Part shown: positions 25,725 through 35,446 of the stretch, one piece after another
Numbering within the stretch: the first letter of the stretch is position 1
Layout of the letters: every line of letters begins with the position of its first letter
Origin: Clostridiales bacterium
GTDB lineage: Bacteria; Bacillota; Clostridia; Saccharofermentanales; Saccharofermentanaceae
Direction: 5' to 3'
DNA length: 64,000 bases
NCBI GenBank assembly: GCA_017617995.1
Contig: JAFZVE010000060.1
Coordinates: forward strand, 1 to 64,000
The notes under the pieces: generated by a model
Seen by the model: the letters and a program-made list of their open reading frames with translations, nothing else
The model's database searches: none
What the model was told of the DNA's origin: nothing
Position numbers and translations under genes: made by a program

Positions 25725-25754
25725 TCGACAGAAGGGTCGCTTCTCTGATATAAT
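25725..25754 (+). promoter_or_regulatory. Sigma-A promoter
   Basis: TCGACA and a perfect TATAAT separated by 18 bp, 35 bases before the XRE regulator start. Confidence 0.55.
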
Positions 25755-25788
25755 TTGCATGGACTTATATGTGGAGGTTAGGCTTGCG

Positions 25789-26886
25789 ATGCTGACTGTA
25801 AATGAGAATATCAAGGAGATACTGCGTAAGAAGAATATGACGCAGAAGCAGATGGCAGAAGCACTCGGCATTTCGGAGTGCTCTATCTCCCGATATCTCA
25901 AGGGAACGCGAATCCCGCAGGCCGAAGATGCGCAGAAGATCGCGGATTTCCTCGGTGTATATCCCAAGGAATGGTTCCCGCTTCAAAATGGTGAGGGTGC
26001 GGATGGAAAGGTGACGGTGCAGGACGTCCTCAAACCGTCGCGCCAGAACTGGGAGCAGCTCCGTACATGGCCGGAGGCAGTTCGTGCTCTGGCTACGACG
26101 CACACGATCTCCGTTGCAGATATCTGCCAGATCCTGCACGCGCCGAGAAGCTGGGTGAACCGCTATATCCTCCCGCATATCGATAAGATCTATCTCCCGG
26201 ATGGGAAGCGCGCAGGAAAAGAGATCAATACCAACTGGAAAGAGGTCGCGGCGCTTCAGCTCGGGAAGGATATGCAGGATAGTACGTGGTGCTGTAAAGA
26301 GGACTTCGACAATCTCATCATGGGCTCAATCGTTTCTGTCACGAAGCAGACTAAACTCATACCGGCCGAGCTTCTGGTCCAGGATAAGAAAGTTTTTGCC
26401 GAGGAATATGCACGTTACACTCAGAAGATCTCGGATCTTGCTGAGGAACTTAATTCGGACGCGCATGCTCCGATGGACAGATATATCGAACTGGCGGACC
26501 TGAAGAAGCAGCAGTTGCAGTGCTATCGCCGCCAGCTCAGTAATGAAGGACGTCAGATCCTTCGCGGCAAGATGCCCTCGGCGGGCAATCCGGATGCGAC
26601 CAAGAGCATCCCGGTCCGTCTCCCGTCGGTTCCGATCGAGAAGTGGGTCTTCCCGGAGGAACTGAAAGATTTTGCAGAGATTGAGGAGACCGGCCACCGC
26701 TATTTCTTCAAGAACGGATATATACGTATTCTCCTTTCCTTTATCGACGGCAACGGAAACTCAGTCCGAAAGACTTTCTATGCGGCCGACCCGGAGACGC
26801 TCTATCATAAGTATGTGGAAGAGTATGTGCTCATCAGCGAAGAGGTCTGGCAGATGTATGCGATCCGACTGATGTCGAGACGCTGA
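25789..26886 (+). CDS. XRE-family transcriptional regulator
   Basis: 365 residues. The N-terminal HTH is plain: ILRKKNMTQKQMAEALGISE then CSISRYLKGTRIPQ (about residues 8-60). The remaining 300 residues include a second possible helix-turn-helix (TISVADICQILHAPRSWVNR, about 104-123) and a C-terminal domain without known family. GGAGG precedes the start at 11 bases; the TATAAT upstream excludes the longer reading. Divergent from guaA and followed by a lipoprotein gene after 10 bases, so probably co-transcribed with it. Confidence 0.75.
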   Translation: MLTVNENIKEILRKKNMTQKQMAEALGISECSISRYLKGTRIPQAEDAQKIADFLGVYPKEWFPLQNGEGADGKVTVQDVLKPSRQNWEQLRTWPEAVRALATTHTISVADICQILHAPRSWVNRYILPHIDKIYLPDGKRAGKEINTNWKEVAALQLGKDMQDSTWCCKEDFDNLIMGSIVSVTKQTKLIPAELLVQDKKVFAEEYARYTQKISDLAEELNSDAHAPMDRYIELADLKKQQLQCYRRQLSNEGRQILRGKMPSAGNPDATKSIPVRLPSVPIEKWVFPEELKDFAEIEETGHRYFFKNGYIRILLSFIDGNGNSVRKTFYAADPETLYHKYVEEYVLISEEVWQMYAIRLMSRR

Positions 26887-26896
26887 TCCTCTTCCT

Positions 26897-28411
26897 ATGT
26901 CGCGGGCGGACTCGAAAATCATCAGCATCTGCTGTGTCATAGTGATTCTCTCCGGCGTATCCGGTGGCTGTCGCAGACGGCCTGCCGAGACTACGCCGGA
27001 TGCGTCTTCTGTCGCGGTACAGAAAATCCGGAATACCGTCGATGACCTTTTCGCTTATTTCAAGATGGCACGTGCCGATAAGGTCGGTGCAGTCTGCGAG
27101 GGGTCGGATGCGGTCGCAGAGTATTTCGAGAGTTTGTCTGAAGAAATCGGGGCGACAACGCTGGAAACGGTGTGCAAGCGCACAGGAGTCGAGATCCTGG
27201 ATGTTACCGCGGATGCGGAGACGGGCCGGGCCGATGTAAGGGTCACATGTGCGGATGGGGCGGCCGTCATCGCGGAAGCTTCGGAGAAAAGTGGTTTTGC
27301 CGATGCAAGGGAACTGCGGGCGGCAATCGAGAGTGCTCCTTCCGTGGAACGGGAAATGTCACTGTCTTTCCTCTATTCGGATTCCTGGAAACTCGACAAG
27401 GCGAGCACAGAGATGCTGCTTCATGAGGTTTTCGGTTTTTTGAAGTACGATGGCTTGATCGCGCCGACACAAGAGACTTCGCACGAACCGAAGAGACTGG
27501 ATATCAGTGTTTTTGATTCTTACTGGGTAAATACGAGCGGTAGCGAGGTCGGCGGATATCACAGTACGACGGAGAAGGTATGTCTCTATGTGTATACATG
27601 GAATACATATAGCAATGTCGATATCGGATATGAGTTTACGGATGCATCGGGCCAGGTCCTCTATACCAATTCTTTCTCCATGAAGAACAACACCGACTGG
27701 ATCGCCTGTTCGTGGAAGCCTTCTTCGAGTATTCCGGTGGGAGAGATCTATTGTAATCTGTACGAGCCGACGGGAGAACTCTTCCATACGTCGACCGTCC
27801 GGATCTTCCCGGACGATGCGATTCTTCCGTTCCCGGTCACATGGCTGGATACGTCTTTCTGGGCTGATGCGACGGGGGCGAAGGTGGATTTCTATCCCGC
27901 GGATACACCGGTTCTGGAATACCACGCGCAGTCTTTGCGTTTCTATAAGGATATGGATCTTTTCTACCGCTTCGTCGACGAGGAAGGGAATCTCCTCTAC
28001 GAAGGGAAGATATATGTGGGAGATTCTACGGATGCGTTCGTGTTTACCTGGAATCGCGAGGGTCTGGATCCTCTGCCGGTGAAGGGTGTCGAAGCGGATC
28101 CTTCTGATATTTCCGATGCGCCGGATGCGGGCGCAGAGAAACAGGAAAGTTCTGCTGCAAGTACTACGGATGCTGTGTCAACGACGGAAAACTCGTCCTC
28201 GACTGATCTTGAGCCCAGGGAGAATACGGACACGACAGAGACACTTGAACCGCAGGAGCCTACATTTGTTTTCCTGGAAGTAACGACTACGTCCGGGCAG
28301 CCTTTCCTCGATGTACAGATCGAGATCCGGGAAGCCTCGGGAGAAGATGTGCCTGATGAATCACTTGATTCGCAGCCTTCCGAACAGGATAGTAAGACTC
28401 GGGAGACATAA
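26897..28411 (+). CDS. Lipoprotein, unknown function
   Basis: 504 residues. Signal peptide with lipobox SGVSGGC. Residues about 35-180 are helical (a possible DUF-type domain), about 195-400 contain two similar beta-rich repeats: DISVFDSYWVNTSG then DTSFWADATGAKV, each followed by an FxD-GxxLYxx strand pair (FTDASGQVLYTN and FVDEEGNLLYEG). The C-terminus is Ser/Thr/Glu-rich and may span the wall. It converges on the GH51 gene with 13 bases between them. Confidence 0.75.
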   Translation: MSRADSKIISICCVIVILSGVSGGCRRRPAETTPDASSVAVQKIRNTVDDLFAYFKMARADKVGAVCEGSDAVAEYFESLSEEIGATTLETVCKRTGVEILDVTADAETGRADVRVTCADGAAVIAEASEKSGFADARELRAAIESAPSVEREMSLSFLYSDSWKLDKASTEMLLHEVFGFLKYDGLIAPTQETSHEPKRLDISVFDSYWVNTSGSEVGGYHSTTEKVCLYVYTWNTYSNVDIGYEFTDASGQVLYTNSFSMKNNTDWIACSWKPSSSIPVGEIYCNLYEPTGELFHTSTVRIFPDDAILPFPVTWLDTSFWADATGAKVDFYPADTPVLEYHAQSLRFYKDMDLFYRFVDEEGNLLYEGKIYVGDSTDAFVFTWNREGLDPLPVKGVEADPSDISDAPDAGAEKQESSAASTTDAVSTTENSSSTDLEPRENTDTTETLEPQEPTFVFLEVTTTSGQPFLDVQIEIREASGEDVPDESLDSQPSEQDSKTRET

Positions 28412-28424
28412 CATCAGATGCGGA

Positions 28425-30071
28425 TCAAACCGCTACTACGATCACATTCCACGAGAGCGGGCGGATCTGCGTCGCAAGAAGGCCGCTCTGATATGTGAAA
28501 TCCTTGCGTTCAACCGGCGCGAAAAGTGCATCGTTATCGGGCGAGGTGACTTTAGAGATATCATCGGATGCGATTTCCCAGTGTTTCGCAGTTTTACCGG
28601 AAAAACTGATCTCGGAAGGAAGGGATGACGTTTTTTCCACGTCTGTCTTGAGGAATCCGCGCAGGTCCAGATCAAGAGGATAGGCCTCACTCTCATTTCT
28701 GTTGATGACGAAGATCGCAAGGCGTCCGTTCTCCTTATCCCAGGCCGCTGCGCAATCCACGAAGTTCACGCCGTTTTTGCCGGTGTATTGGGACGTATCA
28801 TCGATGGCGTAACCTGGCATATCGAAGGTCTCGCTGTCAACGCTGACCTGCATGGACATGCCGCGAGCATATTCCAGAAGCTGCATATACGCATAGTGGG
28901 AAGCGGTTCTCCAGACACGGTCGTGATTACTGGCGCAGAGTGCGGAGAGACCACCGGTCATGCAGCCGATCTTGACGCGGTCTGCGTGACGCAGGAACGC
29001 CAGCTGGATCGAGGTCATGGACAGCATATGCTCCATGTCGCCGCCCGGGAAGACGTGGTCCTTCATGTTGTCCGGATCGTGGAGGATGTACTTCCTCTCT
29101 GGGTCGAAGCGGTAGTGGGTGCGCGCCATGTTGTAGCGTCCCCAGCCCGGATGCAACTCCGAATTCGGACGGATCATGCCCCCAAATTCGTCGAAGGAGA
29201 TCATCATCTTCTTCGGAGAGCGGTGCTTCGAAGCGACGAAGTCACACATCGCTACCTCGGTGTTGATGAAATCTTCGTAATAGAGAGCGCCACCGAGAAG
29301 GGCACGCAGATTTCCGGGAGGTGCACTGTGGTAGTGGTGAACGGAGAGGTAATCGACCACGTCGTAGCACTGATCGAGGACCTTCTCATCCCACTCCGGA
29401 AAATGCTCCATGAACGGGGCCGATGAGCCGCATACCGCGGTCTTGATCGTAGGGTCGATCCATTTCATGGCCTTGGACGTCTCCTGACAGAGCACGCCGT
29501 AGCCTCTGGGATCTTTCTCCCAGGAGCCCAGCTGCCAGTGTCCGTCCATCTCGTTTCCGAGATACCAGGTGTCTACGCCGTAGGGCTTCTCATGCCCGTA
29601 TTTTCTCCGAAGGTCGGACCAGTAGGTGCCGCCCTCGTGATTCGTATATTCTACGATATCCATCGCGTCCTGCATCGTACCGGTGCCGAGGTTCACCGTG
29701 TAGAGAGGCTTTGTTCCTGCTTTTTCCGCCCACTGGAGATACTCGTCGTGGCCGACTTCGTTCGTGATGTACTGGTACCATGCCGGATCAAGATGCACTT
29801 TCCGCTGAAACTTCGGTCCGATCGAGTCCTTCCACTGCCAGGCCGAGACGAAGTTTCCACCGGGCATACGTACTGCCGGAAGCCCTGCTTTCCTGAGTGC
29901 GTCAAGGAAATCCGTGCGGAAGCCCTGATCGTCCGCGGTCGGATGTTTGGGGTTATACATCGTACCATTGACCATGGTTCCGATCGGCTCCAGAAATGCA
30001 CTGAAAAGGCGGTCTGAGATCTCTCCGATGGGGAAATCCGGGTGTATGGTGATCCGTGCACGCTTCGTCAT
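28425..30071 (-). CDS. GH51 alpha-L-arabinofuranosidase
   Basis: 548 residues, no signal peptide, so it acts in the cytoplasm on imported arabino-oligosaccharides. GH51 features: LPAVRMPGGNFVSAWQWKDS, the acid/base Glu in YLGNEMDG, and the nucleophile Glu in SFDEFGGM, with the C-terminal beta domain closing the protein. It removes terminal arabinofuranose from arabinan or arabinoxylan fragments. It sits 45 bases downstream of two MATE transporter genes on the same strand. Confidence 0.92.
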   Translation of the reverse strand: MTKRARITIHPDFPIGEISDRLFSAFLEPIGTMVNGTMYNPKHPTADDQGFRTDFLDALRKAGLPAVRMPGGNFVSAWQWKDSIGPKFQRKVHLDPAWYQYITNEVGHDEYLQWAEKAGTKPLYTVNLGTGTMQDAMDIVEYTNHEGGTYWSDLRRKYGHEKPYGVDTWYLGNEMDGHWQLGSWEKDPRGYGVLCQETSKAMKWIDPTIKTAVCGSSAPFMEHFPEWDEKVLDQCYDVVDYLSVHHYHSAPPGNLRALLGGALYYEDFINTEVAMCDFVASKHRSPKKMMISFDEFGGMIRPNSELHPGWGRYNMARTHYRFDPERKYILHDPDNMKDHVFPGGDMEHMLSMTSIQLAFLRHADRVKIGCMTGGLSALCASNHDRVWRTASHYAYMQLLEYARGMSMQVSVDSETFDMPGYAIDDTSQYTGKNGVNFVDCAAAWDKENGRLAIFVINRNESEAYPLDLDLRGFLKTDVEKTSSLPSEISFSGKTAKHWEIASDDISKVTSPDNDALFAPVERKDFTYQSGLLATQIRPLSWNVIVVAV

Positions 30072-30116
30072 AGTACGTTCCTCCTTGTGTCTGATGCCAA
30101 CTGGCTTATTACGCGG

Positions 30117-31514
30117 TTAGTTCTTACCGGTCGATATCTTCTTGATCCATTTCCTGCTTCGGAGCCTCCACACACACCATATGGTCTTGGCGATCTGGTC
30201 GGACTTCAGGAAGAAATAGATCCAGAAAGCCGGGAGGTGGAAGATGAAGCCTGCAAGCGCACCGAGCGGCAGCGCCATGGCCCACAGGAAGATATTATCA
30301 GCGAACATCAGGACCGTCGTGTCCCCGCCGCCGCGGAGCACGCCCTTGGTCATGATGCTGTTCGTGGCCTGGAAGATGATGATCAGGCTGATCGCATTGA
30401 GAAGCTGATATGCGATCGAGACCGCCTCCGCAGAGGTCTTGTCTCCGTAGGAGAGGATGACCGGGGTTTTCGTAAAGAAGATGAAGAGTGCGGACAGGAA
30501 GCCCAGCGCGAAGCCCATCCCGAGGAAGAGCCAGCCCTGTTCTTCGGCCTGCTCCTTGCGTCCTTTGCCGAGCGACTGTCCCGTGATGATGGCGCCCGCC
30601 TGACATACGCCCTGGATCATGACGGTACTCAGCTGCTGTGTGACGGTCGTGATCGAATTGGCCGCGACAAAAGCACTGCCGAGGTGACCGATGACCATCG
30701 TTACGGCATTACTGCCGAACGCCAGGATGGCGTCGCTGATGAGGACCGGGATGCACACGCGGAAGTATTCGGAGATGAGTGTCCGGGTCTGCATGAAGAA
30801 GTGCCGGATCCGAAAGCCCACTTTCGTATCGATCACGGCCAGATAGAAGAAGTCGGCAAAAGCCTCGAAAACACGGGCGATCAGGGTCGCGAGTGCCGCG
30901 CCGGCAATGCCCATCTTCGGCGCGCCGAAGTGGCCGAAGATCAGGATATAGTTCCCGGTGAGATTCACGACGAGTGCACCAAGCGAGACATACAGGGGAA
31001 GCCGGGACTGGCCGACGCTCCGAAGCACGATAGCTGTAACGAGTGAGATGCCGAGGAAGAAGAAAGTCAGCGTCGAATACCGGAGATACACGATACCCAG
31101 CTCGATCAGTTCTTCCTTGTCGGTGTACGAGTTCATGATGAGTTTCGGAAGGAACAGTGCACCGACCGCAAAGATCGTCGCAAAGAGAAGCATCAGCCGG
31201 AGCATCAGGCAGACCGTTTGCTTTAGAGAGATGTCGGCTTTCTCTTCGTTGTCGTGGGCTTTCTTCATGCCCCAGTAGCGCGACACGAGAACAGATGCGC
31301 CCATCCCGAGCCCCATGCAGAAGATCTGGAAGATCAGGACATACGCATTGGCAAGCGATGCTGCGGAGAACGTATCCTCGGAGTAGTGGCTGAGCATGAT
31401 GTTATCAAGCATGCCGACGCCCACCGTGACCAGCGTCTGAAGCGCGATGGGGAATCCCAGGACGAAAACTTTCTTATAGAACTTCGGATCTTTTCTGAAG
31501 AGCTTGGCTGTCAT
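30117..31514 (-). CDS. MATE-family transporter
   Basis: 465 residues, about twelve membrane helices in two similar halves. Typical MATE stretches are GFPIALQTLVTVGVGMLDNI and GMGASVLVSRYWG. MATE proteins exchange drugs or metabolites for sodium or protons. The start follows the stop of the preceding MATE gene by one base (TAGTATG), so translation is coupled; an ORF reading 54 bases longer lies inside that gene and is not used. Confidence 0.88.
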   Translation of the reverse strand: MTAKLFRKDPKFYKKVFVLGFPIALQTLVTVGVGMLDNIMLSHYSEDTFSAASLANAYVLIFQIFCMGLGMGASVLVSRYWGMKKAHDNEEKADISLKQTVCLMLRLMLLFATIFAVGALFLPKLIMNSYTDKEELIELGIVYLRYSTLTFFFLGISLVTAIVLRSVGQSRLPLYVSLGALVVNLTGNYILIFGHFGAPKMGIAGAALATLIARVFEAFADFFYLAVIDTKVGFRIRHFFMQTRTLISEYFRVCIPVLISDAILAFGSNAVTMVIGHLGSAFVAANSITTVTQQLSTVMIQGVCQAGAIITGQSLGKGRKEQAEEQGWLFLGMGFALGFLSALFIFFTKTPVILSYGDKTSAEAVSIAYQLLNAISLIIIFQATNSIMTKGVLRGGGDTTVLMFADNIFLWAMALPLGALAGFIFHLPAFWIYFFLKSDQIAKTIWCVWRLRSRKWIKKISTGKN

Positions 31515-31515
31515 A

Positions 31516-32862
31516 CTAATACCGGTATTTCTTTCTGTAGTGGGATAGTAGCGCGATGGTGACCACAAGAGTCAGAAGCTCCGAGGTAAGGCTTGCCGCC
31601 CACACGCCGTTGAGGTCGAAGAACAGAGGCAGGATCAGGATCGCGAGCACTTCGAAGAGGAGCGTGCGGAGGAAGGAGATCAGAAAGGAGAGGCGGCTGT
31701 CGTGAATCGCCGTGAAGAAAGCGGAGGCAAAGACGGCCAGTCCCATGACCATATAGGATTTGCTGTGAAGTGCGAAGCCCTCTTCCGTCATATGCAGGAG
31801 GGCCTCATCGTTTCCGAAGAACAATCCGGCAAAAGGACCCTCGATACATAGTGCAATACCATAAAGGATGAAGCCCATGACCACGACGAAGATCGCGCTC
31901 AGTTTGAAGGTCTTGTGGAGCTCCTCGTAGTCTTTCTTCTCATACTGGTAACTGAAGATAGGAGCAGAGCCGACCGCGAAGCCCAGAAAGACGGCACCGA
32001 AGAGGAATCCGACGTTCATGAGGACGCCGTACGCCGCAACACCATTGAGTCCGACGAGCTGCATGAGTTTGTAGTTGTACATGACACTGGCAAGCGGGTG
32101 GAAGATCTCACTTATGAACTCGGAAACACCGTTTGCAAATACCTGCCCCATGATATTCCCGATCCATTCCGGCCGCGTGAAGTGTAGAGCGACTGTCTTG
32201 CTGATGGCAATATAGAAGAATGGAAGTACACCGCCGATCACCTGTGATACGACCGTAGCCTGTGCGGCACCGGTAACACCCATATCCAGGACACCGACGA
32301 AAATGAAATCCAGAAAGAGGTTGACGGCTGCGGAGAAGAGGTTGATCGCAAGACCGATCTTCGGACGTTCGGCTGCGGTCAGGAAACTCTGGAAAACGTT
32401 CTGCAGCACATAGAAGGGAATACTGAAGATCAGGATCCTTCCATACTCCAGACAGACGGGAAGGATCTCCTCATCTGCGCCCATGATCTTTGCCAGAGGT
32501 TCCAGGAAGATCTCGCCGAGGACGGCCAGAAGGATCGAGCCGAGGATGGCGACAAAAGTCAGAGAAGTGAAATACCGGCTGGCCGTTTTCTTGTTGCCAC
32601 GTGCGAGCTCCTGTGCGATTAGGGCTGAGCCGCCACCGCCGATCATGTAGGCCACCGCGCCGATCAGGAGCGGGAGCGGCGTGATCAGAGTCACACCGGC
32701 AAAAGCATGCTTGCCCACATAGTTGTTGATATATAGACCGTCGACGACACCGTACATCGACGTGAAGAGCATCATGAGGATCGTCGGAAATACAAAACGG
32801 AAAAGACCACCGTAAGTGAAGTGGTCTGATAGTTTAATACTCCGCGTAGTTAATCTTCGCAT
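31516..32862 (-). CDS. MATE-family transporter, MepA-like
   Basis: 448 residues, about twelve membrane helices, with MLFTSMYGVVDGLYINNYVG and GGGGSALIAQELARGNK in the first half, the pattern of MepA-type multidrug exporters. It heads a three-gene unit with a second, less similar MATE protein and the GH51 enzyme. Whether the two MATE proteins act separately or together cannot be told. Confidence 0.88.
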   Translation of the reverse strand: MRRLTTRSIKLSDHFTYGGLFRFVFPTILMMLFTSMYGVVDGLYINNYVGKHAFAGVTLITPLPLLIGAVAYMIGGGGSALIAQELARGNKKTASRYFTSLTFVAILGSILLAVLGEIFLEPLAKIMGADEEILPVCLEYGRILIFSIPFYVLQNVFQSFLTAAERPKIGLAINLFSAAVNLFLDFIFVGVLDMGVTGAAQATVVSQVIGGVLPFFYIAISKTVALHFTRPEWIGNIMGQVFANGVSEFISEIFHPLASVMYNYKLMQLVGLNGVAAYGVLMNVGFLFGAVFLGFAVGSAPIFSYQYEKKDYEELHKTFKLSAIFVVVMGFILYGIALCIEGPFAGLFFGNDEALLHMTEEGFALHSKSYMVMGLAVFASAFFTAIHDSRLSFLISFLRTLLFEVLAILILPLFFDLNGVWAASLTSELLTLVVTIALLSHYRKKYRY

Positions 32863-33125
32863 GTGATCCCCGTTGATACATTTTACTTACATAATTTACC
32901 CAAGAAGCTCTGCTTCTTCAACCGTAGAATAGTGTATCAGAATTCCCGAGGTTAGTATAGGTTATAAAATTTTGAACTTGCGATCGGTTCAGAAAGAAGA
33001 CAGGATCACCGTAACCGCATCGTAGTGATCCGGCACGTACGTCAGGTGTAAGTGCATTTCTAAAAAGAGAATGGTAAGATGAATTATGGCAAATAGATGT
33101 ATTGGGGGAAAGAGGTATCAGACCT
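32863..33125. other. Divergent intergenic region
   Basis: Carries the promoters of the MATE operon (minus strand) and the lipoprotein at 33126 (plus strand). No clear consensus pair or palindrome was found. Confidence 0.3.
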
Positions 33126-35336
33126 ATGCGAATAAGAAGTGTGCTGTCATGTCTTCTGGTGACGAGTCTGGTTCTGGGAACGTCCTGCCGGAAGAAGAAA
33201 GAAATCAAGATCCCGAGGACTTTTTCCGATTACTATTCGGCAGATACGACCGTGATCGAGACGGACTCGATCATAAACGGCGAGATCCTCGACGACTATA
33301 TCTGCGTGCAGACATATGAGGAGTCGGAAGAGTATCGCCGAAGCTATACTCAGTATGTATGTGACTCCTACAGCGGGAGCGCATGCTCTCCCGTGGACGA
33401 GAACGGAGATCCGATCCAACCCGACAACCACCTCCTGTTTTACGATCTTGACGGAAAAGGAATCTCTTCCTTCGACATGAATGAAGAGTTCGGACGTTCC
33501 CTGGATTATCGTAGATTCGCCGTGTCGGGAAATGATATCTGGGCATTAAGTAAACTCATCGACGAAAACGGAAACCATTCCTGGCGCGTGGATAAGGTCG
33601 ATGTGAAAAAAGGCTCCGTGAAACATGCCGATCTGGAGTTTATCGATACCCCGGATTTCATTCGTGCTTTCTTTGTTGATTCCAGCGAGCGGATCTGCAT
33701 CATCGGATCCCAATTATATACGGATGGACTGACACTTTTTATTTTCCCCGGAAACGGAGAGCTGAAGAGTATCATGGTACCGTGTACCAACATTTCCAAT
33801 CTGGTCGAATGGAACGGCGATCTGGCATTTATCCAGATCGATCCGGAAAACGGGGATAGTCTGGCATATCGTCTCGACGAGAAGAAAATGACGTGGGAAG
33901 AGGAGAAGACAGGACTTCAGCAGTCATATCGGGCACTTGTCTGCGACGGGCAGCTGTTCTCTTATAGCGATAAAAAGATCGAGACAATCGGTGAAGAGAA
34001 GAAAGATGAACTTCTATGGGCGAGTGTATCCGTCTTCGGTTCGATCGGGAATGTCACACTGGATCCGGACGGGAAGATGCGTGTGCTCTCGACCTTGGCG
34101 TCCGGGGATATGATCGTTCTCTATAAGCTCGCTCCGGCAGAAAAAGATCCCGCCTCGGAGAAGAAAGAGATCGTGATCGCCGGGTGCGGTGTCCAGGAGA
34201 CGCTTCTTCCTGCTTTGATCGAGGAGATGAGCATCCTGAATCCGGACGTCAAATATATCCTTCGGGATTACCGCGATGATTTTGAGATCCCGGATGGGGA
34301 GAACGAGGAATACTGGTCGCCTTCGCTACAGGAAATCTATAAGGTCATGAGTCTGGATCTTGTGAGTGGAAATGCACCGGATATCTACTATGATCCGTAC
34401 AATACTCTTGATCTCGGTGAACTCGCACGACTCGGGTACCTTCTGGACCTGTCTCCTTATGTGGATAAACTGGACAGTACGAACTATTTCATGAACCAGA
34501 TGAAGATGGGAAAGAAGAACCCGTACGAGATCTGTATGACCTTTAGTATTTCAGCCTTCGAGGCATCTCCTGATTATGTAAAGAATCCGGATACCTGGAC
34601 ATTTGAAGATTTTTATCAGAGCGCGGCCGGATTTACGGACTATCAGTGCATCCAGACCATCTATTCCAGACAGAGTCTTCTGGAAAAAGCGATCCTCGCA
34701 AATGTGGATAAGTTCATCGTGGACGGGGAAGCGAAGTTTACAAGCGATGAATACATCCGGTTCCTGAACTGGGCGAGAGACTTCGGCCGCCTGAAGGACT
34801 GGGATGAGTATCGGGCTGCCGAGCTTGATGATGGGCTTTTCATGCTGGATTGGGCGTCGTTGACATCGCTCTGGGATATTATAAGTCTCGGGGATCACAT
34901 CCTTGTCGGCTGGCCGAATGAGAATGGTTCCCTACATATGACGCCTACAGATCTGCTCGCGGTCTCGTCGACATGCGAGAATCCGGATCTGGCCTGGGAG
35001 CTTCTCGAGCATGCGGTCAGTTCAGATTACCAGACGCGTTATAGCGACATGCTCATGGCGATTCCCGTAAACCAGGACGCCTTCCGGGCACGTTGCAGTT
35101 CCACATATGCGATGCTGAAAGAAAACCCGCCCGAAAACCTGAAGAGTGAAGAAGAGTATGTCCGGGCTTTTATTGTTCAGATCGAGCGCGCGGACCACAT
35201 CGTGACGGGAAGCCGTGCGATCCTGGACATATGTCTGGACGAAGCCCTCGCGTTCTTTGATGGACAGTATTCGGCCGAGCACGCCGCAGAGCTGACACGC
35301 CATCGTGTCCAGACCTATCTCGATGAAACCAAGTAA
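33126..35336 (+). CDS. Two-domain lipoprotein, solute-binding type
   Basis: 736 residues, third member of the family with 336 and 9135. Lipobox LGTSC, strand-rich N-terminal half to about residue 345, then KKEIVIAGCG marking the solute-binding-like half, with NAPDIYYDPY and NPDTWTFEDF as in the other copies. The ATG at 33126 is preferred because the signal peptide begins there; the longer reading starts with TTG. The linker NPHAG of the other two copies is missing. It is a single gene between the MATE operon and a convergent CobW gene. Confidence 0.75.
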   Translation: MRIRSVLSCLLVTSLVLGTSCRKKKEIKIPRTFSDYYSADTTVIETDSIINGEILDDYICVQTYEESEEYRRSYTQYVCDSYSGSACSPVDENGDPIQPDNHLLFYDLDGKGISSFDMNEEFGRSLDYRRFAVSGNDIWALSKLIDENGNHSWRVDKVDVKKGSVKHADLEFIDTPDFIRAFFVDSSERICIIGSQLYTDGLTLFIFPGNGELKSIMVPCTNISNLVEWNGDLAFIQIDPENGDSLAYRLDEKKMTWEEEKTGLQQSYRALVCDGQLFSYSDKKIETIGEEKKDELLWASVSVFGSIGNVTLDPDGKMRVLSTLASGDMIVLYKLAPAEKDPASEKKEIVIAGCGVQETLLPALIEEMSILNPDVKYILRDYRDDFEIPDGENEEYWSPSLQEIYKVMSLDLVSGNAPDIYYDPYNTLDLGELARLGYLLDLSPYVDKLDSTNYFMNQMKMGKKNPYEICMTFSISAFEASPDYVKNPDTWTFEDFYQSAAGFTDYQCIQTIYSRQSLLEKAILANVDKFIVDGEAKFTSDEYIRFLNWARDFGRLKDWDEYRAAELDDGLFMLDWASLTSLWDIISLGDHILVGWPNENGSLHMTPTDLLAVSSTCENPDLAWELLEHAVSSDYQTRYSDMLMAIPVNQDAFRARCSSTYAMLKENPPENLKSEEEYVRAFIVQIERADHIVTGSRAILDICLDEALAFFDGQYSAEHAAELTRHRVQTYLDETK

Positions 35337-35353
35337 GTTTTCATGATCCGACA

Positions 35354-35400
35354 CAAAAAAGCCTGTTCGATGACCGGAAGGCCGTGAACAGGCTTTTCAT
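35354..35400 (+). terminator. Rho-independent terminator
   Basis: AAAGCCTGTTC and GAACAGGCTTT form a perfect 11-bp stem; A- and T-tracts on both sides make it able to serve both convergent genes. Confidence 0.8.
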
Positions 35401-35446
35401 TCTATTGTTTGTTTCGGAGAGGATCTTATCTGTAACTGAGAAGATC

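Noticed and set aside
30042..31046. 334-codon charged open frame opposite a MATE gene
   Set aside because: Reverse complement of membrane-helix codons; no ribosome site or family match.
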